Shown here piece after piece: positions 1 through 14,100 of a stretch of DNA of 64,000 bases. The translations under genes and the position numbers were made by a program. The stretch covers positions 18,121,501 to 18,185,500 of the forward strand of contig CM072873.1 of the NCBI GenBank assembly GCA_036937835.1, given 5' to 3'. Numbering within the stretch: the stretch's first letter is position 1; each line of letters starts with the position of its first letter. The notes below the pieces were generated by a model, which had not been told where the DNA came from, made no database searches, and saw only the letters and a program-made list of their open reading frames with translations. The stretch comes from Pampus argenteus (lineage: Eukaryota; Chordata; Actinopteri; Scombriformes; Stromateidae).

Positions 1-93
1 CGTAAATAACATCAAAGTATTCTGAGGAAAGATTGAGCAATATAATAAATGTTTACATCTTTAGTTCCACTCGAGTCATATGCATATACAGTC

Positions 94-127
<34 letters not shown>

Positions 128-3100
128 CACATAGTGAAACACGCCTGAAGGCCCTCACACTTCCTATTCCTCTAGCCTCTACACCTTTTCTACTCGCCAC
201 CCTGCAATTAGCGTGCCTAAAAGTTGCAGGCTTCCGAGGCCAAGCCCACACTAATCATAGGTATGCATTGTTGTGTTCAGATGCCAGGCCTTTAAAAATC
301 AGCACCTCTTGTTTAAGCCACACCTCTTAGCCCAGATTGCCAACAAGTCCACCGTTCAAACTGAAGAGGAAAGTCTACAGGTGTGTTTTTTTTTTTTTTG
401 TAGGAATGTAGAGAAACAGCATTTTTCCACACACACACGAGTCCACACATCAACAAAAGATGTAGTAGCCTCAGCACGGTTAAAAGTTAACCCATAAAAA
501 AAAAAAAAGAGGAAGGATGTAACACAAATACAAAGCAAATGATTAGATTATTTAACAAGAGCTGTCATCAGCCATCTCCGGTCTTTTTCCACTAGATGCC
601 TTGAGGTCTCCGCAGACTGTATGGCGGCAACTACACAGACACTAAATTTCCTTTTCATATACAAAGAGAGGCCTTCACTCTCTTGCTCTCTTGTGACCAA
701 AGACTGCCTGTGCTGCTGGGAGCTGGTGATCACATCACCTGTGTTTTGAGGTTGTCATCTGATTCGAGTCATGGTCCAGTACAAGTAATGAATGTTCTGT
801 GCAAATCTTGAATAACAGTGGCCATGGAGAGCTTTTTTTTTTAATGTGTCATGAGCTAGAGATGTTTATCCCTTATCACTATGGTGAAGTCATTGAATTT
901 TTACATGAAGGAATACTTCATACCTCATGCTTTCATGTAAACATGTAAAAAAAGTGCAATATGGCACACTCTAGAAAGCTATATGCCTACACATGTCTAT
1001 ATAGATCAATTAGGATTCATGTCAACATTACAAGTAAGCTTAAATTTGTGCAGTTCAACTCTTAGCTCAGAAATCTTAAGTCTTGAGTTCATAAATGGAA
1101 AAAGTCAGAATAAATGTCAGTGCTAAAGTAATCACTGAAAATGAAAAAACATGACCAAACACAAATCACATCAGACATGTTTTGCAAATCATTTCAACCA
1201 TCTTCCTGAAAGTCAAGTAAGGTTCTATTTGTGTTGGACTGTGCTGAATGAGGTTTGTGTTGAGCTAAACACATCCTTTATTCTGTGGTCGCTTGTTGGC
1301 AATACAGGAATGTTAGCTTGTTTACCATCTTAAGGAGAATTGTGATGACCCTGATTGCACTTAGTGAGGGAAGTCAGGGGATGCCTCCGTTAACTAAACA
1401 TCCTGTTGCCTCGTTTAAAGTACACTACAGTTTGTTGTGTGAAGTGTGTGAAAAACACAGGAAATGCACAAGGCATCCACATCCGGAGATGAGAATGAAG
1501 GCTGACTTCCTGAACTCTGAATACTCCAAAGGATACAAGCATGCTAGTGGGAAAAAAAAATTCATGGTCATTGCTTTTTTTTCTGCTCCATTTGAAACAA
1601 GGGACACTTTATTTTGGACTTCTCAGTTTGATCATGACAACGGTAACCCCATTCAGGGAGAAGGGAGAAGTGAAGACAAGTGGTCACATTTAGTAAAATG
1701 CAGACAGAGACAGTCTTCTGTAACTTGATTACCCAATGTGAGGCCTTTTAAGAAATGCCGATTGTTCATGTTAATAAGCACATGTAACATTCATAGCAAG
1801 CTGACTTCTGTGTTGCTATCTCTCCTCCTCCTAGGCTGCCAGGGAAAAAAAAAATCATCAAGATAGCAGCGCACACCTCAGGCAGAAAATCTAATAAAAA
1901 CACCAAAAGAAGTCTACAATATGTGGCAGGGCTGCACATGTGATGCTCCTGCATGCATGGGCTATCTATATACAGCGACACAGAGGGATGTTTTATATGG
2001 CTTGCAACATAAGGCCGTGGCACAAGCTGTATGAAAGCCAGAGAAAATACAAAGAAACTTCTCACACAACATGCTGTCACTATGACAACCAGGCAGAATC
2101 ATTTAGCCTGATCTCTTGCCATTCCACACAGCACAGAAATCCAATAGCATTTAAGTCTTACGCAACCAGGCCAATGATTCGCTCTGCAAGGCTTTTTAAC
2201 CCATTTGCAAATTTCATAGGTTGCATACATGGGTTTTTCTGGTAGCTTCTAAAGCTGTTTTTATTTTAAAAGGGCACTCCATCCAATAATAGAGACAGGA
2301 AGAGAGTTTGAGGGGGGTGCAAGGTGGTGCAGCTTTTATATGACAGGGGATAGGCTACTTGTAGCTAGCTAGTAGCCTTCTTAATATTTGCTACTGTTAG
2401 CACAGGAACCTGTATGTGTCTTAAGTAGTGATAGAGGTTAATCTCATGCCTCATTTTTTATTTACCATTATAGGCTATTACGTTACTGAAACAATACCAC
2501 GCGCCCTACCATGTCAAACCCTTTCTTTCAAAATAAATTACATTTCATTAAAAAAAATAAAAAAATAAAAGAAACCTTAATTTTTCTGAATGGCTTTTTT
2601 CTTTAGGCTTGCAAGCTATGTTCGTATGTAATATGACGGTGCAGTTTCTGGGGTACAAATACCTTGGTTTTTGGTCACATAAATCATCTGATGTAATTCC
2701 ACGTGCTGCAGCAGTTGTGACTCTGACAAATGTGAAGCATTTTTCTCACAATCTCATATCAGGATTTTCAGAAGTGGTTTTTTAGGGGGCGGTTTGAACA
2801 CGGTAGAAAATACTTAATGAAAGAAAGCAACTGAAATTGTTAATGGCCGGGTCTGTTGTGTCAGACTCAAGTCCTTCCTCCAGATTATTTTCTACTTTGC
2901 GTGCTATCACACAGACGCTTCCCTCTTGTATCAATGCGTGATTGAAGGGAAACTTCTTTTGGGAAGTGTGGGGGGACTACTTTAGGTCAACTTTGGAGAA
3001 AGAAACACTTTTTATTGTGTTACACACGGCAACACGGTCACGTTGTTTAGCATAATACGTGTTACTCTTGAACAAGATACAACAAATTGTGTGCTGGTGT

Positions 3101-3400
3101 TGCATATTTTATCGTAAAGAGCGTTATGTTTTTACTACGTCGCGGAAGGATCTAATTTTCTCAAGCGAGGGTCGACACATCCGCCCAGTTTTCCGATGTT
3201 TCATTCCCCCCCGAGTTGAAAATGGAGTTCGATTAAAGCAGATGTCTACCAACTTCTGAAGGAAACAAAAACTCTAGACGTTTTTACTTCACGCGTCAGT
3301 ACTAATATTGAAAACGGTTTAGCCCCTCTTTTTTTTCCGGCTTTGGATACCTTTACTGCAAATTACTCGGACACGTTGACGGAGCAACGGTGCACAGCGC
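1..3400. other. Intergenic / upstream of spred1
   Basis: No exon with homology I recognise lies here on either strand. The open frames are short and lack family motifs. The stretch holds an imperfect (GA)n tract near 94-127 and several A/T homopolymers. The part closest to spred1 (about 2900-3400) becomes less AT-rich and carries more CpG, as expected near a promoter. No transcription start could be fixed by eye. Confidence 0.5.
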
Positions 3401-3564
3401 TTTTTCAAGTGTTGTCCTGGACCTGAAAGTTGGCGAATGGATGCTCGACAGCCAGCCATAAATAACCTGCAAAACGTTACAGGCTACAACAATTTCTGCA
3501 TTTTCTGAGGATCTAATGCACATTTATTTTTTTTCAAACCGGGGATCTGTGTTTGTTGAAGAGG

Positions 3565-3654
3565 ATGATGCCGATGGCCCATGTGTTGTGGTCGGATTTT
3601 ACTTCCAGGGAGGATAAAATGAATCAACGGTTGTCATTCCTCCTCGCGATTTAA
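3565..3654 (+). other. Candidate upstream ORF in the spred1 leader (29 codons)
   Basis: An ATG at 3565 opens a 29-codon frame that closes with TAA at 3652-3654, about 225 bases before the spred1 start codon at 3880. It contains three further in-frame ATGs. If this stretch is in the mature 5' UTR, ribosomes would meet it first and it could damp SPRED1 translation. Whether it is transcribed is inferred only from its closeness to exon 1; no splice acceptor was seen between it and the start codon. Confidence 0.35.
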
Positions 3655-3879
3655 CGTTAGTTCCAGCCAGCAAAGCTAACGTTAAGCTAGCTCCACTTGG
3701 TTATTCACAGGGACGCTGAGTTAGGCATGCCCCCACATTGTACACCGTTTACTTACTATCCGTAAATAGGGGGGTGATTTCTATATGTGAAGGAAAATGG
3801 TGATATTTGTGGTATTTTATCCCGCCGTCACTGCGTCGTCGATGCTATTGCTAGGATTTGGATCCCCGTGAGGAAAAAA

Positions 3880-3958
3880 ATGAGTGAAGATTCAACAAAT
3901 CCAAACAACGAGTGAGTACCGTTTGTGCCATTATCTCCATTTAAAACCCAAAAGCTGC

Positions 3959-3990
<32 letters not shown>

Positions 3991-6900
3991 GCACATACAT
4001 ATCATAGGATGTTAGCACAAGGTTTACCCTGGGAGAGCTTTAACACTACACCACTGTGGCTCTCAATGACATTTGTAACCGAGTGACGCTTGTATTTCAC
4101 CACCATACTTTACAAATATTAACAATGAGAACCCACAGACTTCATCATCCGTTTGTTTGGCAGGATAATATAAAGGTATTTTATGGATTACATTATGAGA
4201 TTAAGAAGAATATTGTCTGAGAAGCAAAGGCACAGGCCCATAGTAAAAAATAATAATAATCTCATTCTAATAATTTCATTCTTATAATTCAACTAACCAA
4301 CATGTATGTTGCGAGAATTCATATTAGTTCACTGTATTTATTGGTATATTAATGATTATCTGTGTGTTAGTTATTTAACAGGACAGTTATATGATCAGGA
4401 TGTGTATTATTACCGTATAGGTTTACAGTTTGTGATGGGAACATAACAATAATCGGGTCTAAATATGACTTTTATATACACATCACGATGAGATAAACGT
4501 TATATTGACAGTCGAGATCTGTGTGTTAACTGTTGTCCGCCATGATTTCTGGAACATAATGATCGATTAAAAATCATACAGATAAAAGATTATTTTTATT
4601 TATTTTTTTATTTATTGTATTTTAATGAAAATCCTCCGAGTCGATTGCGACAGTGTCAGTATTGCAAAGCTGAAGATGCCATATTTTTTTTTTTCTCAAT
4701 CACACTCATTTACATATCACAATCTCCATTCATAAAAAAAAAAAAAAATCGCTTTAAAAAGGGCGTCACATTCACACTCAAATCACCACAACACACGGTC
4801 GGTAATTGTGATGTGTACATAAAGTGTGTGTGTGTTTTTTTGCGTGTGTGTGTGTGTGTGCACGTCGTCGTCAGTTTCTAGTCGCCTTTTAGCTTTTTTG
4901 TTTTAATGGGCTGATCCCTTGTGTGCGCTTGTTGACAGTCAGTGAGAAATATCTGCTTCGGGAGGTGCTGCGGTCACATGATCTCCTCCATTCATAAAGT
5001 ACCTGCCAGCCCATTCACAGCACTGTACACTGTTTCGCATTGCACCGACGATCACACAATGGTCACATTTCTCGCGTTTAACGTACAATACATCACATAT
5101 AAACAGCAGAGCCTGTCTGTTAGGCCTTTATTTATTTATTTATTTATTTACAGAAGAGCGTGGCATATGTTTTATTTAACCGACGTTTCCACCGCTGTGT
5201 CAGGGGGGATTTTCTTTCATAATGTATTTGTCACAGAGGAAGTCATATGTCCTTTTCAGCCATTTACAGTGTCATGGTTTAATCTTTGAAACACACCCAT
5301 GTTTTTCACCATGCTATCTATCTTGACCTTTATGAAGTTGATGATTTTAATGCTTTGTCCTTGAACTAGACTTTTATTTTTTTATTTGTTTTTTTTTATC
5401 AGGGCTTTATTATTAATTTTTTATTCTCAGTTAATAGATTACTATTACACTATTGACCCCTAGTTGATGACACATTCATGTATTCAGAGCCTAGCTTTGT
5501 AATTAGTCATGGTTTATCTTTGAAATTGTGTTATAATGTGTGATGCTACTAGGAATTATGAAACCATCTCATCTGAGGTGTCATCTAAACACTTTTCGTT
5601 TTTGTTTCAACCTCAGCGATGGTAAATTTTACAGTCAGATTAAGCCGTCGTTGAATGTGCAGGGAAGTCCACGCAATAACAGGCGAAAGGGCCCACTTTA
5701 GGGACTACTGCTATATGCTTATATGATTGTTCCTCACTGCATGATGGCTGCAGCTAAGATGGCGAAGTGATCCAAACATTGTTGCTATGATTCCACCACC
5801 TTTTTTTTCTAGCTGTTGTATGATTCATAGTAGCCATTTTTTTCCCCCTGCTGAATCTCCTTTTTTTTATTTTCTTCATGACACACCTATTCACAAGAAG
5901 TCTGATGTTTTTCTTTCTCATCAGTATCGTGACATTCTTCTCGTATATACTTTCAGATCCTGTAAAAACAACAAAACTGTAGCCTTCTATTGTAAACATT
6001 TTCGTTTGAGAATCCCCACAAAGCCTGTTAAGAGAAGTGGTTTTGCCTGAATGATGGGTGGTAAGCCAAGCTGGTGTTCACCCTCATTGCTGAGAACATA
6101 TTAGTCGGCCTCAGTGAGTCTGTGTTTTTTCACGAGGCTGAAATGAATAGAAGGCACGTTGAACCTCAGGTTTTGGTTTGCGTGTGCTCTGGGGATGTAT
6201 TGGCGTGGACAGTGTGGTATGATGCGAGACTAATGTGAATTTTGCAGACAAGGACTACGGTCATGCTGGGAAATTTATGAAAGTATGCACAAGCAGCCTC
6301 TCTGCTGAATGTCACGTTTATCTAAAATATGTATCCCAACAAGGGCAGTAGTCTGTTGTGGTACTTGCACTCTTTATGTACTGTTACACATATCATGTAT
6401 GAATATGCGTTTTTTTTTTAACACATTACATATTCTGCCTCTCTATTATGTTTGACAACCAACAGCTATATTTTCTCACATTTTTGGTTTCTAAGCCTTG
6501 TAGATTGCTGTCATTATGGGCCTTCTGATTGATTTTTTTTTTTTTTTTTTTTTTTTTGCTAAAATGAATCGAACCCTCATCCACTTCTCCCAGTCAAGGT
6601 CAGTTGCCTTTATAGTCAATTGAACACGCATAGGCTACGGCCTCATTGTTTTAGATTCCTGCAGTGCTGTGGTATTGTCTGTTGCCAGTCAGGTGATCTT
6701 TAGTGATTCCTCTCTCTGTGTCCTCTTCCTATCTGTGTGATTGATTTGACAGCTCAGCGTTTTATCTGCCAATGTGGGTGTTGTGATCTTATCACCTGAG
6801 GGCTGTTTTGCGCTCCCATTCCTGTTGCAGAACTTTCCAAACACATTCCTCCCAAACAACCCCCATCAAGTCCTGAAACGACAAAGGGAGACAGCTACTT

Positions 6901-8090
6901 CAGCTGTTAGGACTAGTGCTTTATTGCCTGGGTAATTGCCTATATCCTGTGGCCCTTATGTTAAGCTAAATAATTTCCTGGACCTTTTTATAGATGGTAT
7001 TATTTGGGGTTATTGCCAGTTGTTGGACACTTAGCTTTAGTTGCTGGCCTAGACTAAGTTGTCTTACCTTTTTGACAAAAGTCTGCTGAGCTGAACACGT
7101 CTTCGGTTTTGCTTCTGTATTATTTAAGAGAAGTGGTGCTTGTGACGACTGTGGTTTACAGAGACATGTGAAATGTGTTATTGTGCCGAATATACAAAAG
7201 AACACATGTAAGGGAATTGTCGTTACTGGTTGCCACGCATGGTTTTGTATTTTATTAGATTTCGGTGTAAGATATACTTCCTTTACGTTAACATCTTTCA
7301 GTTTCACTTTAGTTACACACAGCGACGAGTTAAGTCCTTAATTATTTTGCATAGAGGATATTTATGATCCGGTGTTGCCTTGTTTTATTAGAAGTTGTCG
7401 TATTGTTTGTGTGATTAATGACAATGATCCTCTGTATAACCAGAGGGCTTGGACTGTCTGTAACTGAGACAAGCCAACAAACTGAACAGGCCTTGTATAG
7501 CGGTGGACTGTTCCATTCCCATGGCCAGATTTGGGCCTGGATTCTGTGTATTTTAAACCCGAGCCACTTCCCTCTTATAATTTTCGTTTCCTCTTCCCAA
7601 TTTAGGAGCATGTATAAACTGGCGTAAATGTCAGCAGTGTATTTAGAACATATTTCAATCCAAATTTTTTTTTTTTATGACAAAGACATCGTGTGGACGT
7701 ATGTAGGTTATAAAACCTACACTAAAAACCTTACAAAAATTTTGTTTGTGTCTCCGTCACAACTTTCAGATAGCAAGGCTTTTTTTTTCTTTTTTTTTTT
7801 CCTCCCTTTGTCAAGGAGGTCCTCTGATGTTCACAGACCATATCTCAATGCCTCTAAGAAGGGCTTTTAGCACTAAGTGTCTGAATTGTGGATATTGTTT
7901 TCAGTTGTGTTGCATGCGGGAGCATGAAGGCTGGGCCTTGTTGTGAGCTCTTTGCTGCAGCTGGGCTGAGATGGTTCTTTCCTGCGAGGCCACAGACATA
8001 AAAGGGCACAGATGTAAATCCTAAACCTTGTGTCTTTGATTGAGTTTCCAAACGCTTTGAAAACAGGAAGGGGTTTCTGTGTGTGCGTCT

Positions 8091-8123
<33 letters not shown>

Positions 8124-11100
8124 CACGTGTGTTTATTTCTCTGGGAACATTTGACATGTGTATGTGTTTCTATGCTAGATGGGCTCGGAACCGGACAAAG
8201 CTTTATATTATCAAATAAACTAATTAGTGAATGAAGTTAATATTCAATATTATTTCTGTCTGGAAGATCCTGTATTTTTATCTGCTCTGTATACTTTTGA
8301 TCAGATTTTTGTCTCGTCTAGTTTCTATATTTAGAACTTGGAGCTGACTTTTATTGGTTGGTAAATGTATTCCTTGATTCCTTCAAGTCAACCAGAGGCA
8401 GAACTTCAGCAGGAAGCTACTTGACTGTGAAATCTAATTGATTTTCAAAATGGAGTAACAGGTTAATTTGTGACACTTATGGTGATGATGATGATATGTT
8501 ATTCCTAACAACAGGGCATGCTGTGATGGTTTACAACATGTCATAGCAGTATCTCTTAACATCCATGGCTAACATCATGGTTTGGTGGTTTGTCCTTCCC
8601 AACTTGCTCCTGAGATGTACTGACGGTTTCTCCCACAGCTAGCTAGACAGCTGCTTTGTCCCCTCGGCTTCCTGTTTCCCCCCACAGTTTCAGAGCTACT
8701 ATGATGATTAGATGCTTGGGTCCCTCGAGACTACTCATACATCAAAGCGGACCAGAGACGCTGCAGCAGTCGAAATTTGTGGTCGCTCTGTTTTTTTGGT
8801 AATGGCAAGCGCAAGGTTTTAATTTATCAAATGCTTGCGGTTCAAATTAAGATCATCTCAATATGTGGCTTTGATTGATGTTTGGGAATAGTTTTTTTGG
8901 CATTTGATACACATATGGTTTTTGATTTACGGTGCAGCAGCTCTAGCGGCACCTAAAACATTGTCGTTGGGTCGCAGGCCCGATCCAGTAATAGAGGGGT
9001 TGGTTAGCATCAGCACAAGGCAGGAAGTCAGTGTTACGAATGTTGTCTGAGTGAGCAGTTTTGACATTCATTTACTGGTTCAGGTCTATGTTTTATCCGG
9101 GATACAAAGCTAATATGACCCACTAACTGCTGTCGGTGACAGATGCCACCACAAGTGACTATGATCTGTTAATTTGTCGTGATATTAGGTGGTATTTCTG
9201 TGAAGGGATGGTGGTAAAATTGAAGCGTATATTCGCTGTGTGGTGCAGAAGAAGAGTAGGCTTGTTCTGTGTTTTTTTTTTTTTTTTTTTTTTCTTTTCC
9301 CCTGAGTCAGTTGGTAGCTAAGCTGAATGTTCTTGTGAGGGAGATGACTCACCAGCAGCCTGAGGTGTTGAGAGCAGATAGGGCAAATTTCTCTTTCACT
9401 TCTCTTTCTATAGCCAGCGTATTGGTTTTCACTGCAGCTAATACAGCAGGCTTGTGATGCCGGATGCCTGTTGGTGTTTCTGTCGCCATTGTCCCATTAT
9501 TAGCTCAGTGTTTTTTATTAATGTCTAACAGACAGCCCTTTCAAAAGTGTCTTGTTCTGGCCTTATGTCATAATTTGCTCTGCGTCCATGCTAGGTCATG
9601 TTGGTATTTGTTTGGGGTATGTCTCTGCCCTTCAGTTTGCCACTGGTTATTTAGGGGATTTGAACCATGGCTAATTGGCTAGCTAGTTTGCACCGTTCAG
9701 ATTAGATGCACTGCTGGAAACGACGGTCGAGTCCCAGATTGCATGTTATTTATTCCTTCAATGAGGCGTGATCATAGTGAATGGAAACTGCACGCTTTAT
9801 CCTCCAGTCGCTTTAGCTCTAAGTTTTTGTTTTTAGAGGTAAATATTGTGATTGGATTACATTTTCATACATTTTTGACTGTATTCACATTTTACATACT
9901 TTTCTACTTACTATACTTTTAAGCCTTGGACTTGTGTGGATCCATATTGAGTATTTGGATCTACATTAAGGACTTATTGTATTTTAGGTTAAATCTGTCT
10001 TAAATCTGTTATATTAAAGGACATTATCTATGATAATAGCTGTTAAAGATTACCACACGTTTTAGTAAGCATAGCGAATGAGTCACACCCAGACACGCCA
10101 TCTTCCTCTACTTTCCAAGTAGTTGCTTTCCTTTTGGAGGATAATCTATGGAATCGGATTGGGATAAGTAGCTTGTGTTTATTTTCCCAATGATATTTTA
10201 ATGACCCCCCCCCCTCAAAAAAAAAAAAAAAAAAAGTCCTACAAGCCAAAGTGATCTAGTGGAGCTTGACCGAGCTTGACAGCCTTCCTCCGGTTGTGAT
10301 ACAGGGGAAAGATGGTGAGGAAAGGGGTGATGGAAAAAAAAGAGGTAGGACTTTTCTCCCCTTTTCTGATGCTAATGAAAGGAGGAATGGTTTTCCAGCT
10401 TTTAGCTTGCAGAGTGTGTCTCCCCTGCAGCATGCTCTGCTGCCTGGACATTGTGGGAGTACAAAACTCCAGGCCCGGGATCCAATAACGTGAAATTTCA
10501 GCAGAGAAGCGGCCATTGTGTAGAGAGAGGCAGCCAGGGAGGGGTTGGGTAGAAGGGGGGAGACAGAGCGGAGGAAAGGGAGGGTGACTTGGCGAGCACC
10601 CAGGGCTCAGGCCACATCCTTTCTCTCTCCTCTCCTTCTGCACTCCTCCTCTTCCTTCTCCTCCTTCCCTCCTTCTCCCCCTTCTGTCTTTCTTTCAATA
10701 ACCCACCTCCCCATACCCCTGCTCTCCCCTCCACCACTCCCCTTTGGGGTGGGAAGCTCAAGGCTGAGACAGGAGAAAAGCATGATGGCATGCTGGAGCC
10801 CAGCGAGCCCTGGGCTGGAGCAGCAGACAAACGGCCACTTTGTCCACTTAGGAAATGGCTGTCCCAGGATCCCCCTTCTCCACCACACACTGGAGCAGCC
10901 GGCCTCGAGGCCCAGGCCTTCCTGGTCTGCACGTGCTCTCCTCTCCTCTCCTCTCCTCTCCTCTCCTCTCCTCTCCTCTCCTCTCCTCTCCTCTCCTCTC
11001 CTCTCCTCTCCTCTCCTCTCCTCTCCTCTCCTCTCCTCTCCTCTCCTCTCCTCTCCTCTCCTCTCCTCTCCTCTCATTCTATATATTCCTTGAGAGCCAG

Positions 11101-14100
11101 TGCACATCCTTTTTTTGTGAATAGAAAAGGCCCAATTCAAATGCAGTAGGGAGCTATTGACTGTCACCTTGGTCTCCACCCTGTTCCCATCCATAGCCGC
11201 CTCCTCCTCCCCCTCCTCCTCGTCCTCCTTCTGCCCCCACAGTCCTCTGTTACACTCTCACCCCTCCCTCTGTTTTTCTCTCCTGCTTTTGGTCGGAAAT
11301 GAAGTCAGTCATCCAGGAGAATAACTTGGAATAATTTGGAATGGGGGCTCTTTTCTCTCTATCGCTCCCTTCCCCTCCCTCCCCTCTGCTCACTGGCCCA
11401 GGCCAGCTGATCTGCTTCCGCTCTCAATTGTGTGTCCAGTCGACTGTGTGCTCCCAGCAAGGGGCGTGGAGGACAGTCTTTGTCTCCACCATCCCAATCT
11501 GAACTATGTGTCTGTTGCAGCAAGTTGCACTCAAATATCTTCTTGGGCCATTTACTGTGTTTATCATAAGAAAAGAAGAAAACATTTATGAAGGAATGGA
11601 GGAGTAGTGCTGCTAACTAGTTCACTTGTTGACTGTTGAGTTGTTGGTCTGCAGGTTCTTAAGGTGTACTTAATTATTTACCATTTAATCACAATCAGGG
11701 TTTAGTTATTATATTCTATAACAGTTGGCATGGGTGTTTTATGCTACATGCAAATATGCACGTATATACAGTGCACTTAACTTCCTCTGTGGACTCTGCC
11801 CCCCCCCCCTCCTTCCTGTGAGTGTCATGGTTGCTGGCATGTGTGTGATGGTAGGTCTGAAGGGTCAGGCCCTGGTCATTGTGCCCTGGTCATGGCTGAG
11901 CGACACCACCGCCTGCCTTCTGTTCACCCCAGGGACCCCTGCCTGACTGACAGCCCCTCCTGCACCCATCACCCGCATCCTTTTATTGGGGGCCATAGAG
12001 GGGTGTAACAGCGGCAGTATTTCCTTCTTTTACTGCCTGTTATACAGCTCAAAAATGCTTTTTTGCTGGTGTGTCAGGGGTCATCGTGTAAATTTAAGCA
12101 CAACATAATGTGGCTCTGTGACAAGGTGTCTAAACTGAGAAAAGTGCTTTTTGGTTGCTGAGAAGAGTCATGATGGTGTTAATTCAATAAATTCTGTGTC
12201 TGTTATTGTCCATCCCTACTGTCTGTTGATTATTTATTCATATTTATTTGATTTGGCAGAATAGTTGCTTATTTTTAGATCTTTATGTGAAAACATAATA
12301 TTTGATATTAATATGATGGAACAAAGTCCGGTGTTTTGTCCAGTGTTGCTCGCTGAGAATCCACACAGATCAGCGTGGCATCGACTTTCAGCAGGCGAAC
12401 AACCAAATTTAATAGCACGGAAAGATTTCATCGCGATTCAATCTGACCCAAGGATTGTTTGGATGTATTGATCTGTGAGGAGTTATGAGAATGTCAGAAA
12501 GAGTAAAAGACAAACAAGGATATAAAATATATGTACTACATATAGATTAGAAAGTGTAAGTTAAGAGCATGAAATGTTAATTTATGGTGGTTAAGTTGTT
12601 GTATTCAATAGATTTTCATTCCAAGTGTTGAGCTATTCTAAACTTAAACAAAAATGTAATTAAATATGTAGTTAAACAGAATATGTATCATGCAGATAAT
12701 TTGTCTTTTAATATAGATAAATAAGGTACATTTGTCTTTAGCCCACAAAAGAGTCTTGTGTGCGTGTGTGTGTGTGTGAACATATCAAGAATTACACACA
12801 CCCAGCGTAGCGAAAGCAGCATGTTAGCAAAGCAGCGACAGTTTTAGTGACAATGTTGGCTGTATGCCATCAATGATACACAACCACTGTGGTGACGTGT
12901 GTGTAAAACTTAAGAAAAATACTCAAAGTATAGAAGCCATGACGGGTGACCTGAACAAAAAAGAAGCGTATCTATTCAGTAGACGAGCCTCTAAGGCAGC
13001 ATGTTTACTCATATTTATCATACTCATCAATCTTATGAGAGAACTTTGGTCAACTAATCCCATGGTGCCAGGATATCAACGCTTTAACATGTGAAGAAGA
13101 AGAAAAAAAAAAGCTTCAGATTTAATGCTTACTGGCTCTTAGATTAATAACTAACCAATAACCTGGGCACTGATGCTTGCCAAGGGTGTGGAAGGCAGGA
13201 GGCCAAAGGTTACCTGCGCTGAGTAGGCTAAGATTTAGAGGAGAGGTAATGAGGGGTAGGACACAGCCGCCGGTCTTTTAGGGCAGGAGCCACTAGTTAA
13301 CTGTGTAATATATTACATGTTGTCAACCAGTGACATTTCCCTCCCTCCAAAAATGGCTTTATATTTGGCCAGAGATGAAATTCTTTACTGAACATTTCAG
13401 ACTTTGTGACCTCATCTTCATTGGTCAACCCGGACGTCAGCCAGAGAGCAATGTGTCACAGGAAGACATCCAGCAGTCACATTCTTTACCCCCCCCTTCC
13501 CCTCCCCATCTCTGTCAGCTTTCAGACCTCCTTTAATATGTTACCAGAGGTTTCTGCAAAACGCTGCCCTCAGCACACCCTGACCTTTGTGATTTCCGGT
13601 GGCCCAATGCAGTGTCTGTTATCTAATCAGGGAAACGTCTGACTCCAAGTGAAGGGACAGAGAGGCAAAGGAGGAGGTGAGCAAGCGAAACATGGGAATG
13701 AGGGACAAATAGATAGGATGCATAAGTAATATTCTGTATCACAGTATGTTGCAATACAGTCTACTGATTCACTAGCACCAAAATAATGAAACATTGAGTT
13801 GTGGTATTGTTGTAGAGGTGTTTCTGTCCTTGACTACAGACTTTTAGATTTGAATTGCTATACTTCATGGTCATTGTTCCCGCTTGATACTTAAAGATTG
13901 ATATGCATTTATGTTGCTGTATGCCTGAAAAGACTTGAATACCTCTTAAGTTTTCAGTTTCATAGATGTTGCGCCATATTAGAGATGATTGTCTTGCAAA
14001 ATATTACCCTGTGATTTTAAAGTCCTAGTTGGTGACTTGAGAATAAAGGAGTGATACGAGCATTAGCCTTAGCATAGGAAATAAAAAGAGAGGAGGATAT

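Noticed and set aside
10607..11194. Long open frames on both strands with five-residue repeats (up to 195 codons)
   Set aside because: They exist only because the 5-base CTCTC unit lacks stops in every frame; no family motif or splice context.
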